Origin: Oscillospiraceae bacterium
Lineage (GTDB): Bacteria; Bacillota; Clostridia; Oscillospirales; Oscillospiraceae
Direction: 5' to 3'
NCBI GenBank assembly: GCA_022793685.1
Contig: JAAWDI010000030.1
Span: 23,917 to 87,916 of the forward strand
DNA length: 64,000 nt
Part shown: one piece after another, positions 1 through 10,700 of the stretch
Layout: each line of letters begins with the position of its first letter
Numbering within the stretch: position 1 is the first letter of the stretch
Made by a program: the position numbers and the translations under genes
Notes under the pieces: model-generated
Seen by the model: the letters and a program-made list of their open reading frames with translations, nothing else
Databases searched by the model: none
What the model was told of the DNA's origin: nothing

Positions 1-4
1 GGCA

Positions 5-1123
5 ATGCTGCTGCTTTTTGCCGTGGCGGGCTGTACCGCAGGCGGCCAGGAGGACAGCACACCGTCTCCCAACTTTGAACCGTCCCCCACGCAAACAGCT
101 CCGGCGCTTACGCCGAAGAATCGAGTGGACGAGCTGCTTGCTGCAATGACAGTGGAGGAAAAGGTGGGGCAGATGTTTTTAGCACGTTGCCCGGAGGTCG
201 GCGGCGGTGCATTTGCAGAGCGGTATGCGCTGGGCGGCTATGTTCTTTTTGGACGTGATTTCAAAGACTGCACGCCTCAGCAGGTGCGTGAGCGGGTTGC
301 TTCCTATCAGGCGGCTGCTAAAGTGCCGATGCTGATTGCGGTAGACGAGGAAGGCGGCACAGTTGTTCGTGTGAGCCGCTATCCTGCTTTCCGGCCAGAG
401 CCGTTTCAGGCGCCCAGAGAGGTGTATGCCAATGGCGGCTTGGACGCTTTGCGGGCAGATGCGGCAGAGAAGTCGGAATTGCTGCTTTCGCTGGGTATCA
501 ATGTGAATTTGGCTCCGGTATGCGACTTGTCGGATAACAGCAGTGATTTCATCTATGACCGGTCGCTGGGCGGCGACGGGGAGACGGTAGGGGAATGTGT
601 ATCCGCCATCGTGGAGACGATGAACAAAAAGGAAATTGGCAGTGTGCTGAAGCATTTTCCGGGCTATGGGAACAATGCGGACACGCACACCGGAATTGCA
701 TATGACCGCAGGGCCTTGGAAACCTTTGAACAGGCAGATTTTGTGCCGTTTCGGGCGGGGATAGAAGCGGGCGCGGGCGGCGTTTTGGTGAGCCATAATA
801 TCGTGTTTGCCATGGATGACGCTCTGCCTGCGTCCCTATCGCCGGAGGTACACCGTATCCTGCGCGAGGAGTTGGGATTTGACGGCGTAGTCATAACGGA
901 CGATTTGGCAATGGACGCCATCGGACAGTTTACCGACGGAGAAACGGCGGCAGTGCTTGCGGTTGAAGCGGGCAACGACCTGCTCTGCTGCAGCGATGTA
1001 GAAACGCAGTATCCCGCTGTGCTGGAAGCAGTGCAGTCGGGGCGCATTACAGAGGAACGGCTGGATGAGTCGGTGCGGCGTGTGCTGTTATGGAAGCTAA
1101 AATTGGGCCTTTTGGAACAGTAA
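5..1123 (+). CDS. Glycoside hydrolase family 3 beta-N-acetylhexosaminidase, lipoprotein (5' end close to window edge; start may lie upstream)
   Basis: Lipobox-like AGC near N-terminus; GH3/NagZ-type motifs KHFPGYG...DTHTG and GVVITDDLAMDAI. Confidence 0.85.
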   Translation: MLLLFAVAGCTAGGQEDSTPSPNFEPSPTQTAPALTPKNRVDELLAAMTVEEKVGQMFLARCPEVGGGAFAERYALGGYVLFGRDFKDCTPQQVRERVASYQAAAKVPMLIAVDEEGGTVVRVSRYPAFRPEPFQAPREVYANGGLDALRADAAEKSELLLSLGINVNLAPVCDLSDNSSDFIYDRSLGGDGETVGECVSAIVETMNKKEIGSVLKHFPGYGNNADTHTGIAYDRRALETFEQADFVPFRAGIEAGAGGVLVSHNIVFAMDDALPASLSPEVHRILREELGFDGVVITDDLAMDAIGQFTDGETAAVLAVEAGNDLLCCSDVETQYPAVLEAVQSGRITEERLDESVRRVLLWKLKLGLLEQ

Positions 1124-1224
1124 GGAAGAAAAATTTGTGAAAACCGGAAAATAAGTCTTGCAAAGCGGAGAAGGGTGTGCTAATATAATGAAGCTGTCAG
1201 TTTGGGAATGGACTGGCAGGGTAT

Positions 1225-1301
1225 GCGGCTGTAGCTCAGCTGGATAGAGTGTTTGGCTACGAACCAAAAGGTCGGGGGTTCGAATCCCTTCAGCCGTACC
1301 A
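1225..1301 (+). tRNA. tRNA-Arg (anticodon ACG), CCA encoded
   Basis: Cloverleaf readable: GCGGCTG acceptor pairs with CAGCCGT; D-arm TAGCTCAGCTGGATAGAG; anticodon loop CTACGAA; T-arm GGGGGTTCGAATCCC; 3' CCA. Confidence 0.95.
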
Positions 1302-1340
1302 AAATAAAAAGTCACGCCTATGGCGTGGCTTTTTATTTTG
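1301..1340 (+). terminator. Intrinsic terminator after tRNA-Arg
   Basis: aaaataaaaaGTCACGCCtatGGCGTGGCtttttatttt hairpin with flanking A/T tracts. Confidence 0.8.
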
Positions 1341-1592
1341 GTTCCATCGGCCTTGCAGCACGCCACCCTTTCGTATTGAACATACTCGGTGTGAAGTGAA
1401 TTGCCCCTACGCCAACGCTTTCACTTTGAAATGAAAACTTCGTACGCGTCGGTCGGCACGTTTTTGCAGCGGGTTCTGTCCCCACGCATATGGCGGATTG
1501 CTCTGTAGCTGGCATGAGTGTTGCCAAAGTGGTACGTACAAAATATGTTTGCGTGCTTACGAGTCATATAAAGACTGATACCGCGATAGGAT

Positions 1593-1624
1593 AAAAGCGG
1601 ACCGGAATTCCGGTCCGCTTTTTC
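1593..1624. terminator. Intrinsic terminator, possibly bidirectional
   Basis: AAAAGCGGACCGGAATTCCGGTCCGCTTTTT palindrome. Confidence 0.8.
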
Positions 1625-1642
1625 TTGGCATATGGAGTAGCT

Positions 1643-3007
1643 TTAGGAGGCGGCAGACTGCCCTACACGGAACAACTCCGGCGCGGTCTTCCTCAAAATG
1701 AAGAAGTACACCACCAAGATGACGACAGATGCCAGCGAGGCCGCGGGCGGCGCGAAGCCCATTCCGGTCAGAGACGTGGTTACGGTGCGGCTGGCAATAT
1801 AGGAGATTGGAATACGCACAAGGAATGTGGTGATGAGGCTGTGCGCCATGACGATGACCGAACGCCCCAGACCGCTGAAATAAGAGTTCAACGGGAACAC
1901 AAAGGAAACCATAACACAATCCAGTGAATAAGAGCGCAGGTAGGTGGCCGCCATAGCGATGACGGGCGCGTCCTTGGAAAAAATGGCGGTTAGCGTGTGG
2001 GGTAGAAACTGGCAATATACACACACCAGCACGCCGAAGATAAGGGAGTAGAGAATGCCCTTTTGCACGGTTTGAAAAGCGCGGTCAGGACGGCCTGCGC
2101 CGATGTTTTGGGCAGACATGGCGGCCACGGCAGAGCCAAAGGACAGCGGCGGCAGCATGGTAAAGTAGATGATTTTTTCCACGATGCCCACGGAGGCGGA
2201 GGCGTCCACGCTGATGGAGTTGACGATAGCGGTGATGATGAGAAAGGAAAGAGTGACCAATGCCTCTTGCAGAGCCAGCGGAGCGCCGACTTTGACAATG
2301 CGGGACACCGCATCTCGTCGGGGTTTAAAGTGTCGACGCTGGAAGGGAAATGGAAATCCACGCTTGGCAATGAAGAGGAGAGCCAGCAGGAAGCTGATGC
2401 CCTGCGCGCCCACTGTGGCAAGGGCGGCGCCCAGCGCCCCCAATTTTAAGCCGCCTACAAGGGCGAGGTCCGCTATAATGTTGAGGCCGCAGGCAATGGC
2501 AATAAAGACAAGCGGCGTTTTGGAGTCGCCCAACCCGCGGTAAATGGCGCCAATTACATGATACCCCATAATGAAGGGAATACCGCAGGAGCAGACAAAA
2601 AGGTATTGACGGGCGGACAACACTGCTACCTCCGGCACCTGCATTAAGGACACCAGAAAATGGTTGCACAGGAGCAGAACGGGGGTGAGAATTGCGGCCA
2701 GCACTACCAGCGTGATGGCGCCGGAGCCGACGGCGGAGGCAGAGCCTTCGTTATCCCGTGCGCCCACCCTATGGCCGATAAGCACGGTGACGCCGGTGGC
2801 AAGTCCCAAGGTGATACCGGTTACAATCTGCATGATTTGTGTGCCGGTGGCCACGGCGGCTTGTGCGGCGGTGCCGGCAAATTGACCGGTAATCATTAAA
2901 TCGACCGCGCCGTACAATGCCTGCAACAGGCTGGAGAGAAGGAAGGGGAGCGAGAAGCGCAGCAGCGCCGGCCCGATTTTTCCCTCCGTCAGCGAACGAG
3001 ATTGCAT
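1643..3007 (-). CDS. MATE family efflux transporter
   Basis: MQSRSLTEGKIGPALLRFSLPFLLSSLLQALYGAVDLMITGQFAG, typical MATE N-terminus; RBS AGGAGGG 6 nt before ATG at 3007; the longer ORF to 3085 runs into the leader. Confidence 0.92.
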   Translation of the reverse strand: MQSRSLTEGKIGPALLRFSLPFLLSSLLQALYGAVDLMITGQFAGTAAQAAVATGTQIMQIVTGITLGLATGVTVLIGHRVGARDNEGSASAVGSGAITLVVLAAILTPVLLLCNHFLVSLMQVPEVAVLSARQYLFVCSCGIPFIMGYHVIGAIYRGLGDSKTPLVFIAIACGLNIIADLALVGGLKLGALGAALATVGAQGISFLLALLFIAKRGFPFPFQRRHFKPRRDAVSRIVKVGAPLALQEALVTLSFLIITAIVNSISVDASASVGIVEKIIYFTMLPPLSFGSAVAAMSAQNIGAGRPDRAFQTVQKGILYSLIFGVLVCVYCQFLPHTLTAIFSKDAPVIAMAATYLRSYSLDCVMVSFVFPLNSYFSGLGRSVIVMAHSLITTFLVRIPISYIASRTVTTSLTGMGFAPPAASLASVVILVVYFFILRKTAPELFRVGQSAAS

Positions 3008-3022
3008 CAAAATCCCTCCTGA

Positions 3023-3112
3023 ATAAGAAAAAAGCCGGATAAGAAACGGCGCAAGGCACGTCATCTTATCCAGCACGCCGCACATACGGCGGTACCCTCC
3101 GATGAGGCTAAA
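3023..3112 (-). promoter_or_regulatory. Structured 5' leader / attenuator of the MATE gene; candidate guanidine-IV (mepA-type) riboswitch
   Basis: Minus strand: TCATC...GATGA outer stem (3101-3105/3061-3065), inner CGCCG-hairpin-CGGCG, then a mutually exclusive GGATAAG...CTTATCC terminator stem (3065-3071/3037-3043) followed by TTTTTT; located upstream of a MATE gene. Confidence 0.55.
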
Positions 3113-3222
3113 GAAATTGTAGCAAAGCGGGGCAAAAATGTCAAGGAAGAAAGAAAAAGCTCCCCTTCACCTTTTGCGGTGTCAATACTCAACTTTCGTA
3201 ATTCTTTGCTATGATTCATAAG

Positions 3223-3747
3223 TCAAAACATCTGTATCAATGAATCAATTTGATAAGTGTTGTCAATCAAAAAGTAGTCTGCACCATATTGCCGGCACAT
3301 TCTTAAATTTTCCGCATTATCATGAATCAAGGACTCCATTGTATAGCCGGAATCATCACATCGCGCTTCTATTGTACGAGCGTTCGCCTGTATATTGTGA
3401 TAATTGCGCCGTATGTACGATTCGCTCATTACCAGGCAACGGTATTTGATATATCGAAGATAATTTACTTCAAAATCTTCCGCCCAATTAAAAGGAATGT
3501 AACAGCCCTCAATGATAAGATTTTGTTGATTTTCAATTGCGGTTTTTATTATTTCTCTTATGATAGGCCATAAATAAGATGTTAGTGCTGCATCATCACT
3601 CATTGGAGTAAGCGTTGTATTTTTGCTCCTGATTAATCCCATTTTCAGGTGGTCAATCGAAAGATATGGGTATTTATATTTTTCAAGAAGCTTTTGCGCT
3701 AGTACAGTTTTCCCTGTATGTGACGCGCCTGCTATCAGTAAAATCAT
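3223..3747 (-). CDS. P-loop kinase-like ATPase (AAA/zeta-toxin/adenylate-kinase-like fold)
   Basis: Walker A GASHTGKTVLAQKLL at N-terminus; lower GC than surroundings. Confidence 0.6.
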   Translation of the reverse strand: MILLIAGASHTGKTVLAQKLLEKYKYPYLSIDHLKMGLIRSKNTTLTPMSDDAALTSYLWPIIREIIKTAIENQQNLIIEGCYIPFNWAEDFEVNYLRYIKYRCLVMSESYIRRNYHNIQANARTIEARCDDSGYTMESLIHDNAENLRMCRQYGADYFLIDNTYQIDSLIQMF

Positions 3748-3856
3748 CCTGTTTTCTCCCCCAAAATCTTTATCACATTCTTATCTTACCATATCACGGT
3801 GGCTTGTCGCAACTGATGGAGCGTTCTGTCAGCAACATGAAGGGCAAAAGGGATAG

Positions 3857-3904
3857 AAAAAGCCCCGCGGCAGAGAGCGAAACCTCTCTGCGGCGGAGCC
3901 TTTT
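3857..3904 (-). terminator. Intrinsic terminator
   Basis: Hairpin GGCTCCGCCGCAGAGAGG...CTCTCTGCCGCGGGGCTTTTTC on minus strand. Confidence 0.7.
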
Positions 3905-3908
3905 CCCG

Positions 3909-4070
3909 TTAGCGGGACTGATACTGGTCGTTCTTGTTCTCAGTACCGGGGGTCTTCTTCTTGTTCTGGCCCTGAGGAGTCTGGTTCTTGTTCTGGCCCT
4001 GAGGAGTCTGGTTCTTGTTCTGGCCCTGGGGAGTCTGATTCTTGCTCTGAGGATTATTATTGTTCTGCAT
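3909..4070 (-). CDS. 53-aa Gln/Asn-rich repeat protein
   Basis: RBS AGGAGGTGAACCTC-ATG at 4070; protein MQNNNNPQSKNQTPQGQNKNQTPQGQNKNQTPQGQNKKKTPGTENKNDQYQSR. Confidence 0.65.
   Translation of the reverse strand: MQNNNNPQSKNQTPQGQNKNQTPQGQNKNQTPQGQNKKKTPGTENKNDQYQSR
3961..4041. repeat. 27-bp tandem repeat, 3 copies, in frame within the Q/N-rich ORF
   Basis: ttgttctggccctgaggagtctggttc at 3961-3987 and 3988-4014 identical; 4015-4041 with two mismatches. Confidence 0.9.
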
Positions 4071-4208
4071 GAGGTTCACCTCCTTACACGGGATTAGGAT
4101 ACCCACGCAGAAAAGTTTTATACAAAATGCAAAAAAGACTACCATTTTGGTAAACGTTGTGGTATAATGCTTCCGGCTTCACAAGATATGGAGATGGAGG
4201 AGCAATTT

Positions 4209-4664
4209 ATGAAGTGTCCGTTCTGTGCGCATTTGGAGAGCAAAGTAGTTGATTCCAGGCCCGCGGACGAAGGCGCCAGCATCCGCCGCCGCAGGGAATG
4301 CCTTGAGTGCCATAAGCGATTTACAACATACGAAACCATGGAGAGCCTTCCCATGGTTGTCATCAAGAAGGACGGGAGCCGTCAGAGCTTTGACCGCAGC
4401 AAGCTGCTTGCGGGCATTTTGCGTGCCTGCGAAAAGCGGCCCGTCCCGGTGGAAACGCAGGAGAGCATCGTCAACGAAATCGAGCAAATCCTGCAAAATG
4501 ACATGGAGCGGGAAATCCCCTCTGCCAAAATCGGAGAGCTTGTCATGGATAAGCTCAAAGGTGTGGACGAGGTGGCGTATGTCCGCTTCGCGTCTGTTTA
4601 CCGACAGTTCAAGGACATAGATACCTTTATGCGTGAACTGAATAAATTGTTGGAGGACAAGTAA
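4209..4664 (+). CDS. nrdR: Transcriptional repressor NrdR
   Basis: MKCPFC...SKVVDSR...[18 protein letters not shown] zinc ribbon plus ATP-cone. Confidence 0.97.
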   Translation: MKCPFCAHLESKVVDSRPADEGASIRRRRECLECHKRFTTYETMESLPMVVIKKDGSRQSFDRSKLLAGILRACEKRPVPVETQESIVNEIEQILQNDMEREIPSAKIGELVMDKLKGVDEVAYVRFASVYRQFKDIDTFMRELNKLLEDK

Positions 4665-4665
4665 G

Positions 4666-5265
4666 ATGAAGAAGAGAAGTACCCTGGCAGCCCTTGTTCT
4701 GGCTGCGGCCCTCGTGTTGTCCCTGACCGCCTGCAGCAGCGGGCCGAAGGAGAGCAAGCAGCCGGAGGAGTCCAACACGCCCGCCCCTGAGGTCACCCTG
4801 ACCCGCGGCACTTGGACGGACAATGTTTACACCAACGAGTCCTTGGGCCTCACGTTCACCATGCCTGAGAGCTGGACCAAAATGGACGACGCCACCATCC
4901 TGAGCATGATGGGTTCCAGCGCGACGGAAATCTCCATCGAGGACGATGAGGTCTATGACATGATGGCGCTGGACGCCAACAACGGCGACAACGTTATCAT
5001 TATGATGGTCAAGACGCAGGATGGCGGCATCCTGTCTCTGGACAACTACATCACCGTGCTGTCCGCCCAGATGGGAACGGAAGGCACTGTGGGCGATACC
5101 TTTGAGCGGGAGCTGGGCGGCGTGACCTATAAGGTTATGCCCGTTTCTTCCGACGGTTTGGACCAGTATCATATGCTCTGCATGACGGACGGCCGCATCG
5201 TGGATGTGCTGATTACCGTGTCGAGCGGCACTGAGCTGGACAGCGTTCTGGCGAACTTCTCCTGA
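4666..5265 (+). CDS. Hypothetical lipoprotein
   Basis: Signal peptide with lipobox LTAC; overlaps end of nrdR context. Confidence 0.75.
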   Translation: MKKRSTLAALVLAAALVLSLTACSSGPKESKQPEESNTPAPEVTLTRGTWTDNVYTNESLGLTFTMPESWTKMDDATILSMMGSSATEISIEDDEVYDMMALDANNGDNVIIMMVKTQDGGILSLDNYITVLSAQMGTEGTVGDTFERELGGVTYKVMPVSSDGLDQYHMLCMTDGRIVDVLITVSSGTELDSVLANFS

Positions 5266-5288
5266 TAGAAAAAGCAAGCTGTATCAGA

Positions 5289-5322
5289 ATGCGGCGCACC
5301 ATCCGGTGCGCCGCATTTTTTT
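5289..5322. terminator. Intrinsic terminator
   Basis: ATGCGGCGCACCatccGGTGCGCCGCATTTTTTT. Confidence 0.85.
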
Positions 5323-5324
5323 GT

Positions 5325-5705
5325 TCACAACAGGTTTCTGGGGGTAAGGCGTTCCATGTCTGACAGCAGGCGTATATGGGCGATAAGCACTGCATTGGCT
5401 GCGGAATATTCTCCGCTCTCCTGGCAGGTGAGGAACTCCAGCACCTCGTGGAAGCCCACCTCGACTGCGTCGGTGCTGGAATGGGGAAGTACCGTGTAAA
5501 GGTAGCCGGTAGCGTCCTCCCACTGCTCTTGGGCGGCACGGGTGATTTTCTCTGCGGTTTTCCAGTCGCCGGACTCCGCCAGCTCACAGGCACGGCTGAG
5601 CTGCGCGGCAAGGTCGTCCGTCACCGCCGCCACGCAGTGGGAATTCCAAAGGGTGGCGGAGAGAAGCAAGGCCAATACAACGACTGCCCACCATAGCTTT
5701 TTCAT
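5325..5705 (-). CDS. DUF4363 family protein
   Basis: N-terminal TM then helical region; overlaps and follows a DUF421 gene, a common pairing. Confidence 0.65.
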   Translation of the reverse strand: MKKLWWAVVVLALLLSATLWNSHCVAAVTDDLAAQLSRACELAESGDWKTAEKITRAAQEQWEDATGYLYTVLPHSSTDAVEVGFHEVLEFLTCQESGEYSAANAVLIAHIRLLSDMERLTPRNLL

Positions 5706-6382
5706 GTTTTCCCCTCCTGCGGTGCGAGAAAGGTGTTGTTGTGCTCGTCCACTGTCATCAGAAACACGTCGCTGATATGGCGGAAGCCTGCCTGTTCCAG
5801 TTGCTTATTCAGCCACACATCGTTCAGCCCGCGGGCCTTCAGATTATGGGAAATGAGCCGTCCATCGTTGATGATGACAAGCGGCAGCGCCACGTCCTCT
5901 GCCGGGATGCCCATCTGCTTGGCGGTCACAGGAAGCTCATCCGCATAGGGGAGGACGGACACACGGCCGTTGGTTTCTAAAATGGCGTATTTGACGGTGG
6001 AAATGTCGGTAATACCTTGTAGCCGCAGCTCCTCCATCAGCTCGTCAATGGTCATGCGGTTGTGCTCCATATTTCCTTGGCGGAGCTTGCCGTCCTGAAT
6101 GATGACGCTGGGCCGTCCGCACATGAGAGCGCGGAAGCGGATGCTCTTCATGGTGATGACAGACAAAATCATGGTGATGCACAGCAGGGTGACGATGGGG
6201 ATGACGCCGGCCAGCAGAGGAATGCCGAAGTCCTGCATCGGCACCGCCGCCAAGTCAGAAATCAGCAGGGCGAGCACCAGCTCAGACGGCTCCAGCTCGC
6301 CCACCTGCCGTTTGCCCATGATACGGATGCCCGCGATGATGAGGGCGTATAGGATGATGGTGCGGAAAAAGGCGATTACCAT
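5702..6382 (-). CDS. DUF421 (YetF-like) membrane protein
   Basis: RIMGKRQVGELEPSELVLALLISDLAAVPMQD...; RBS GGGAGGTCC before ATG at 6382. Confidence 0.9.
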   Translation of the reverse strand: MVIAFFRTIILYALIIAGIRIMGKRQVGELEPSELVLALLISDLAAVPMQDFGIPLLAGVIPIVTLLCITMILSVITMKSIRFRALMCGRPSVIIQDGKLRQGNMEHNRMTIDELMEELRLQGITDISTVKYAILETNGRVSVLPYADELPVTAKQMGIPAEDVALPLVIINDGRLISHNLKARGLNDVWLNKQLEQAGFRHISDVFLMTVDEHNNTFLAPQEGKT

Positions 6383-6629
6383 GTTGGACCTCCCGCAAAT
6401 GGTTACCGGCTGCTTGCCGGTTATGCTTTTTATCAGTATTGCCTTGCCCAGCGGCAATATTCGGCGCACGTTTGGGAAATTCCACGGTTTTCTGTTTCAG
6501 CGCAAAAAACGGGAAAATGGCCTTGCCTTTCCCGCCTTTTTTCGGTACAATGAAACAAATATATATGCTTTATGATGGGCGGTTTATGGGTAAGACCGCC
6601 CTGTGGCAAGAAAGGCGGGATGATGGACA

Positions 6630-7724
6630 TTGAAAGCGACGTTGATTCTGGAAAATGGCAGTTTGTTCATCGGTGAGAGCATCGGCAGCACGGAAGACCG
6701 CGTGTGCGAGATGGTGTTCAACACCTCAATGACCGGTTATCAGGAAATTTTGACCGACCCTTCCTATGCAGGACAGGGTATCGTCATGAGCTATCCGCTC
6801 ATCGGCAACTATGGCGTGAATGAAGAGGACAATGAATCAGGCCGTCCTTGGGCGGAGGCGTTTATTGTGCGGCGCATGTCTCCCCGCGGCAGCAATTTCC
6901 GCTGCGAGAACACGCTGGACAGTTACCTCAAGGCCAATCATATTACCGGTATTCAGGGCGTGGACACCCGCGCCCTTACTCGTATTCTCCGCAGTCAGGG
7001 TACCATGAACGGTATGATAACCTGTGCGGAGTCTTTTTCTGTCCCAGAGCTTTTGGAGAAGTTGCGCGCCTACCGGGTAGAAGGTAAGGTGGAGCTGACC
7101 AGCCGCAAGACGGCAGAGACCTTCCCAGCAGACGGAGAGGAGCGCTGCAAGGTGGCGCTGATGGACTACGGCGTCAAGCAGAATATGATTGGCTGCCTAT
7201 GCCGTCGGGGCTGCGCCGTGACGGTGTTCCCGTGGAACACTCCGGCGGAGACGGTGCTCTCCGGCGGGTTTGACGGCGTGATGTTGAGCAATGGCCCTGG
7301 TGACCCGGCGGACAATGTGGGCGTTGTTGCCGAAATTAAAAAGCTCTACGACAGCGGCCTGCCTATTTTTGCGGTCTGTCTGGGTCACCAGTTGATGGCA
7401 TTGGCCACCGGAGCCAAGACTGACCGGCTGCCCTTCGGCCACCGAGGCGGCAACCATCCCGTGCGGGATATTGCCGAGGGCAGGGTGTTCATCACCAGCC
7501 AAAACCACGGTTACATGGTGGTGGGAGAGAGCGTCGACCCGAAGGTGGCAGAAATTTCCCACGTCAACGTGAACGACGGCACGGTGGAGGGCCTGCGCTA
7601 TCTGGGCAAGGATATTTTCACCGTCCAATTCCACCCGGAGGCCGCCCCCGGCCCCATGGATACGGAGTATCTCTTTGACCGGTTTGTGGACAAGGTATGC
7701 GAGCGCAAGGGAGGGAAACGGTAA
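6630..7724 (+). CDS. carA: Carbamoyl-phosphate synthase small subunit (TTG start)
   Basis: [34 protein letters not shown] glutaminase motifs. Confidence 0.97.
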   Translation: MKATLILENGSLFIGESIGSTEDRVCEMVFNTSMTGYQEILTDPSYAGQGIVMSYPLIGNYGVNEEDNESGRPWAEAFIVRRMSPRGSNFRCENTLDSYLKANHITGIQGVDTRALTRILRSQGTMNGMITCAESFSVPELLEKLRAYRVEGKVELTSRKTAETFPADGEERCKVALMDYGVKQNMIGCLCRRGCAVTVFPWNTPAETVLSGGFDGVMLSNGPGDPADNVGVVAEIKKLYDSGLPIFAVCLGHQLMALATGAKTDRLPFGHRGGNHPVRDIAEGRVFITSQNHGYMVVGESVDPKVAEISHVNVNDGTVEGLRYLGKDIFTVQFHPEAAPGPMDTEYLFDRFVDKVCERKGGKR

Positions 7725-10700
7725 TGCCTAAAAATCCTGAAATCAAAAAGGTGCTGGTGCTGGGCAGCGGCCCCATCGTCATCGGTCAGGCCGCCGAGTT
7801 TGACTATGCCGGCACGCAGGCTTGCCGCTCTCTGAAGGAGGAGGGCGTGGAGGTGGTGCTGGTCAACTCCAATCCAGCTACCATCATGACCGACAAGGAC
7901 ATTGCCGACCATGTCTACATTGAGCCGCTCAATATGGCCAGTATCACCCAAATCATCGCCAAGGAGCGGCCCGACTCTATTCTGCCCACGTTGGGTGGCC
8001 AGACCGGACTGAACCTTGCCATGAACCTGCACGAGCAGGGAATTTTAGACCAGTACGGCGTGAAGCTATTGGGCACCAGCCCAGAGTCCATCCGCAAGGC
8101 GGAAGACCGGCAGGGCTTCAAGGACGCCATGGAGGCTATCGGCCAGCCCTGCGTTACCTCCGACGTGGTGGAGAGCGTGGGGGACGCGGTGGCGTTCGCC
8201 GCAGCCATTGGCTATCCGGTCATCGTTCGCCCCGCCTACACCTTGGGCGGCACCGGAGGCGGCATTGCCTATGACGAGCCGTCCCTCCGTGAAATCGCAG
8301 ACCGCGGCATCCAGCTTTCCCGTGTGGGGCAGGTTTTGGTGGAGCGGTGTATCTCCGGCTGGAAGGAAATCGAGTTCGAGGTCATGCGCGACAGTGCGGG
8401 CAACGTCATTCAGATATGCTCCATGGAGAATATCGACCCTGTTGGCGTTCACACCGGCGACTCCATCGTGGTAGCGCCTACTCAGACCTTGGCCAACCGG
8501 GAGTATCAGATGCTGCGCTCTGCGTCGCTGAACATCATCTCCGCCTTGGAAATCGAGGGCGGCTGCAACGTGCAGCTTGCGCTGAACCCAGACAGTTTCG
8601 AGTACGCGGTCATCGAGGTCAACCCCCGTGTGAGCCGCTCCTCCGCTCTGGCCAGCAAGGCCACCGGCTACCCCATTGCAAAAGTGGCGGCTAAAATCGC
8701 CATGGGCTACACGCTGGACGAAATTCCGAATGCCGTAACAGGGAAGACCACGGCTTGCTTTGAGCCGACGCTGGATTACTGCGTTCTGAAGCTGCCGCGC
8801 CTGCCCTTTGATAAGTTCACGACCGCCAGCCGCACCCTCGGCACCCAGATGAAGGCTACCGGCGAGGTCATGGCCATCGGCAACAGCTTTGAGGGCGCGC
8901 TGATGAAGGCAATCCGTTCACTGGAGCTGCCTGTAAAGTCCTTGCGCCTGCCGGGATTGGACGAGCTCTATACAGAGGAAATCGAGGAACGGCTGGTCAA
9001 CGTGGACGACCAGCGGCTGTTTGTGGTGGCGGAGGCCCTGCGCCGCGGCTTCTCGCCGGAAAAAATCAATAAAATTACCAAGATGGACATCTGGTTCCTT
9101 GACCGATTTAAGACCATCGTGGATATGGAAACGGTGCTGGAGAAGGGCGTTCCCAGTCAAGAAACGCTCCAATGCGCCAAGGAGATGGGCTTCTCCGACG
9201 GCTATATCGGCGCACTGTGCGGCAAGACCGCCGGAGAGATTAAGAAAATGCGGGAGAGCTTCGGCATCAAGCCCGCCTTTAAGATGGTGGATACCTGCGC
9301 CGCTGAGTTTGAGGCGGAGACCCCCTATTACTACTCCACCTATGACAAGGAAAACGAGGCCGAGTCTGCACCGGACGGAACAGGGGAGCGCAAGAAGGTG
9401 CTGGTACTGGGCAGCGGCCCCATCCGTATCGGTCAGGGCATCGAGTTCGACTACTGTTCCGTTCATTCGGTGTGGTCGTTCAAGCGTATGGGCTATGAGA
9501 CCATCATCATCAACAACAATCCGGAGACGGTTTCCACCGACTTCGATGTAGCGGACAAGCTCTACTTCGAGCCGCTGACGCCGGAGGACGTGCAGGCCGT
9601 GGTGGAGCTGGAAAAGCCCAGCGGCGCAGTGGTGCAGTTCGGCGGCCAGACCGCCATCAAGCTGGCAAAGGCTCTCACTGAGATGGGTGTCCCCATTCTG
9701 GGCACCTCATCCGACGGCGTGGACGCCGCGGAGGACCGTGAGCGCTTTGACGCCATCCTTCAGCAGTGCGGCATCCCCCGCGCGGCAGGCAAGACGGTGT
9801 TCACCACGGAAGAGGCCATCGCCGCCGCCAACGAGGTGGGCTACCCCGTGCTGGTGCGGCCTTCCTATGTGTTGGGCGGGCAGGGCATGGAGATTGCCTA
9901 TAACGACCGCAACATCACCGACTTTATGCGCATCATCAACCAGACGGTGCAGGAGCACCCCATTCTGGTGGACAAGTACCTCATGGGTCGGGAAGTGGAA
10001 GTGGACGGCGTCTTTGACGGTGAGGACATTCTCATCCCCGGTATCATGGAGCACGTGGAGCGTGCGGGCGTCCACTCCGGCGATTCCATCTCCGTCTATC
10101 CTACCCTCCACGTGGAAGAGCAGCATAAGCAGACCATCCTGAAATACACCTATGACCTTGCCAAGGCGCTGGGCGTGGTCGGTCTTATCAACATCCAGTT
10201 TATCCTGTATAACGACCAGGTTTACGTCATCGAGGTCAACCCCCGTTCCTCCCGCACCATCCCCTATATCAGCAAGGTGACGGGCGTGCCTATCATCGAC
10301 CTTGCCACCCGCGTTATGCTGGGGGAGAAGCTGAAGAACATGGGCTATGGAACCGGCCTGTACCCGGAGGCTGATTATTATGCCGTCAAGATGCCGGTGT
10401 TCTCCTTTGAAAAGCTCACCGACGTGGACACCGGCCTCGGCCCGGAGATGAAATCCACCGGCGAGGTGCTGGGCATTTCGGAATCCTTCCCGCAGGCGCT
10501 GCTGAAAGCCTTTAAGGGCGCTGGAATGAAAGCCCCCAAGAAAGGGGGACGGGTCATCATCACTGTTAAAGATGAGGACAAGCGGGAAAGCGTCGGGATT
10601 GCCCGCGGTCTGGAGGAGATGGGCATTGAGATATTCGCCACCGAAGGCACCTGTCAGGCGCTTCAGGATGCGGGCGTGGCCTGCAAGAAGGTGGCCCGCG

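Noticed and set aside
1097-1366. 89-aa minus ORF with AEGIRTPDLLVRSQTLYPAELQPH
   Set aside because: This is the well-known spurious translation antisense to a tRNA gene; it spans tRNA-Arg.
1333-1560. Sequence downstream of tRNA-Arg considered as a gene or integrated element remnant
   Set aside because: Only short ORFs without RBS; no integrase, att repeat or recognisable domain, so not called.
3223-3747. P-loop kinase-like gene considered as a zeta-type toxin of a toxin-antitoxin pair
   Set aside because: No adjacent antitoxin-like ORF on either side; Walker A alone does not support a toxin call.
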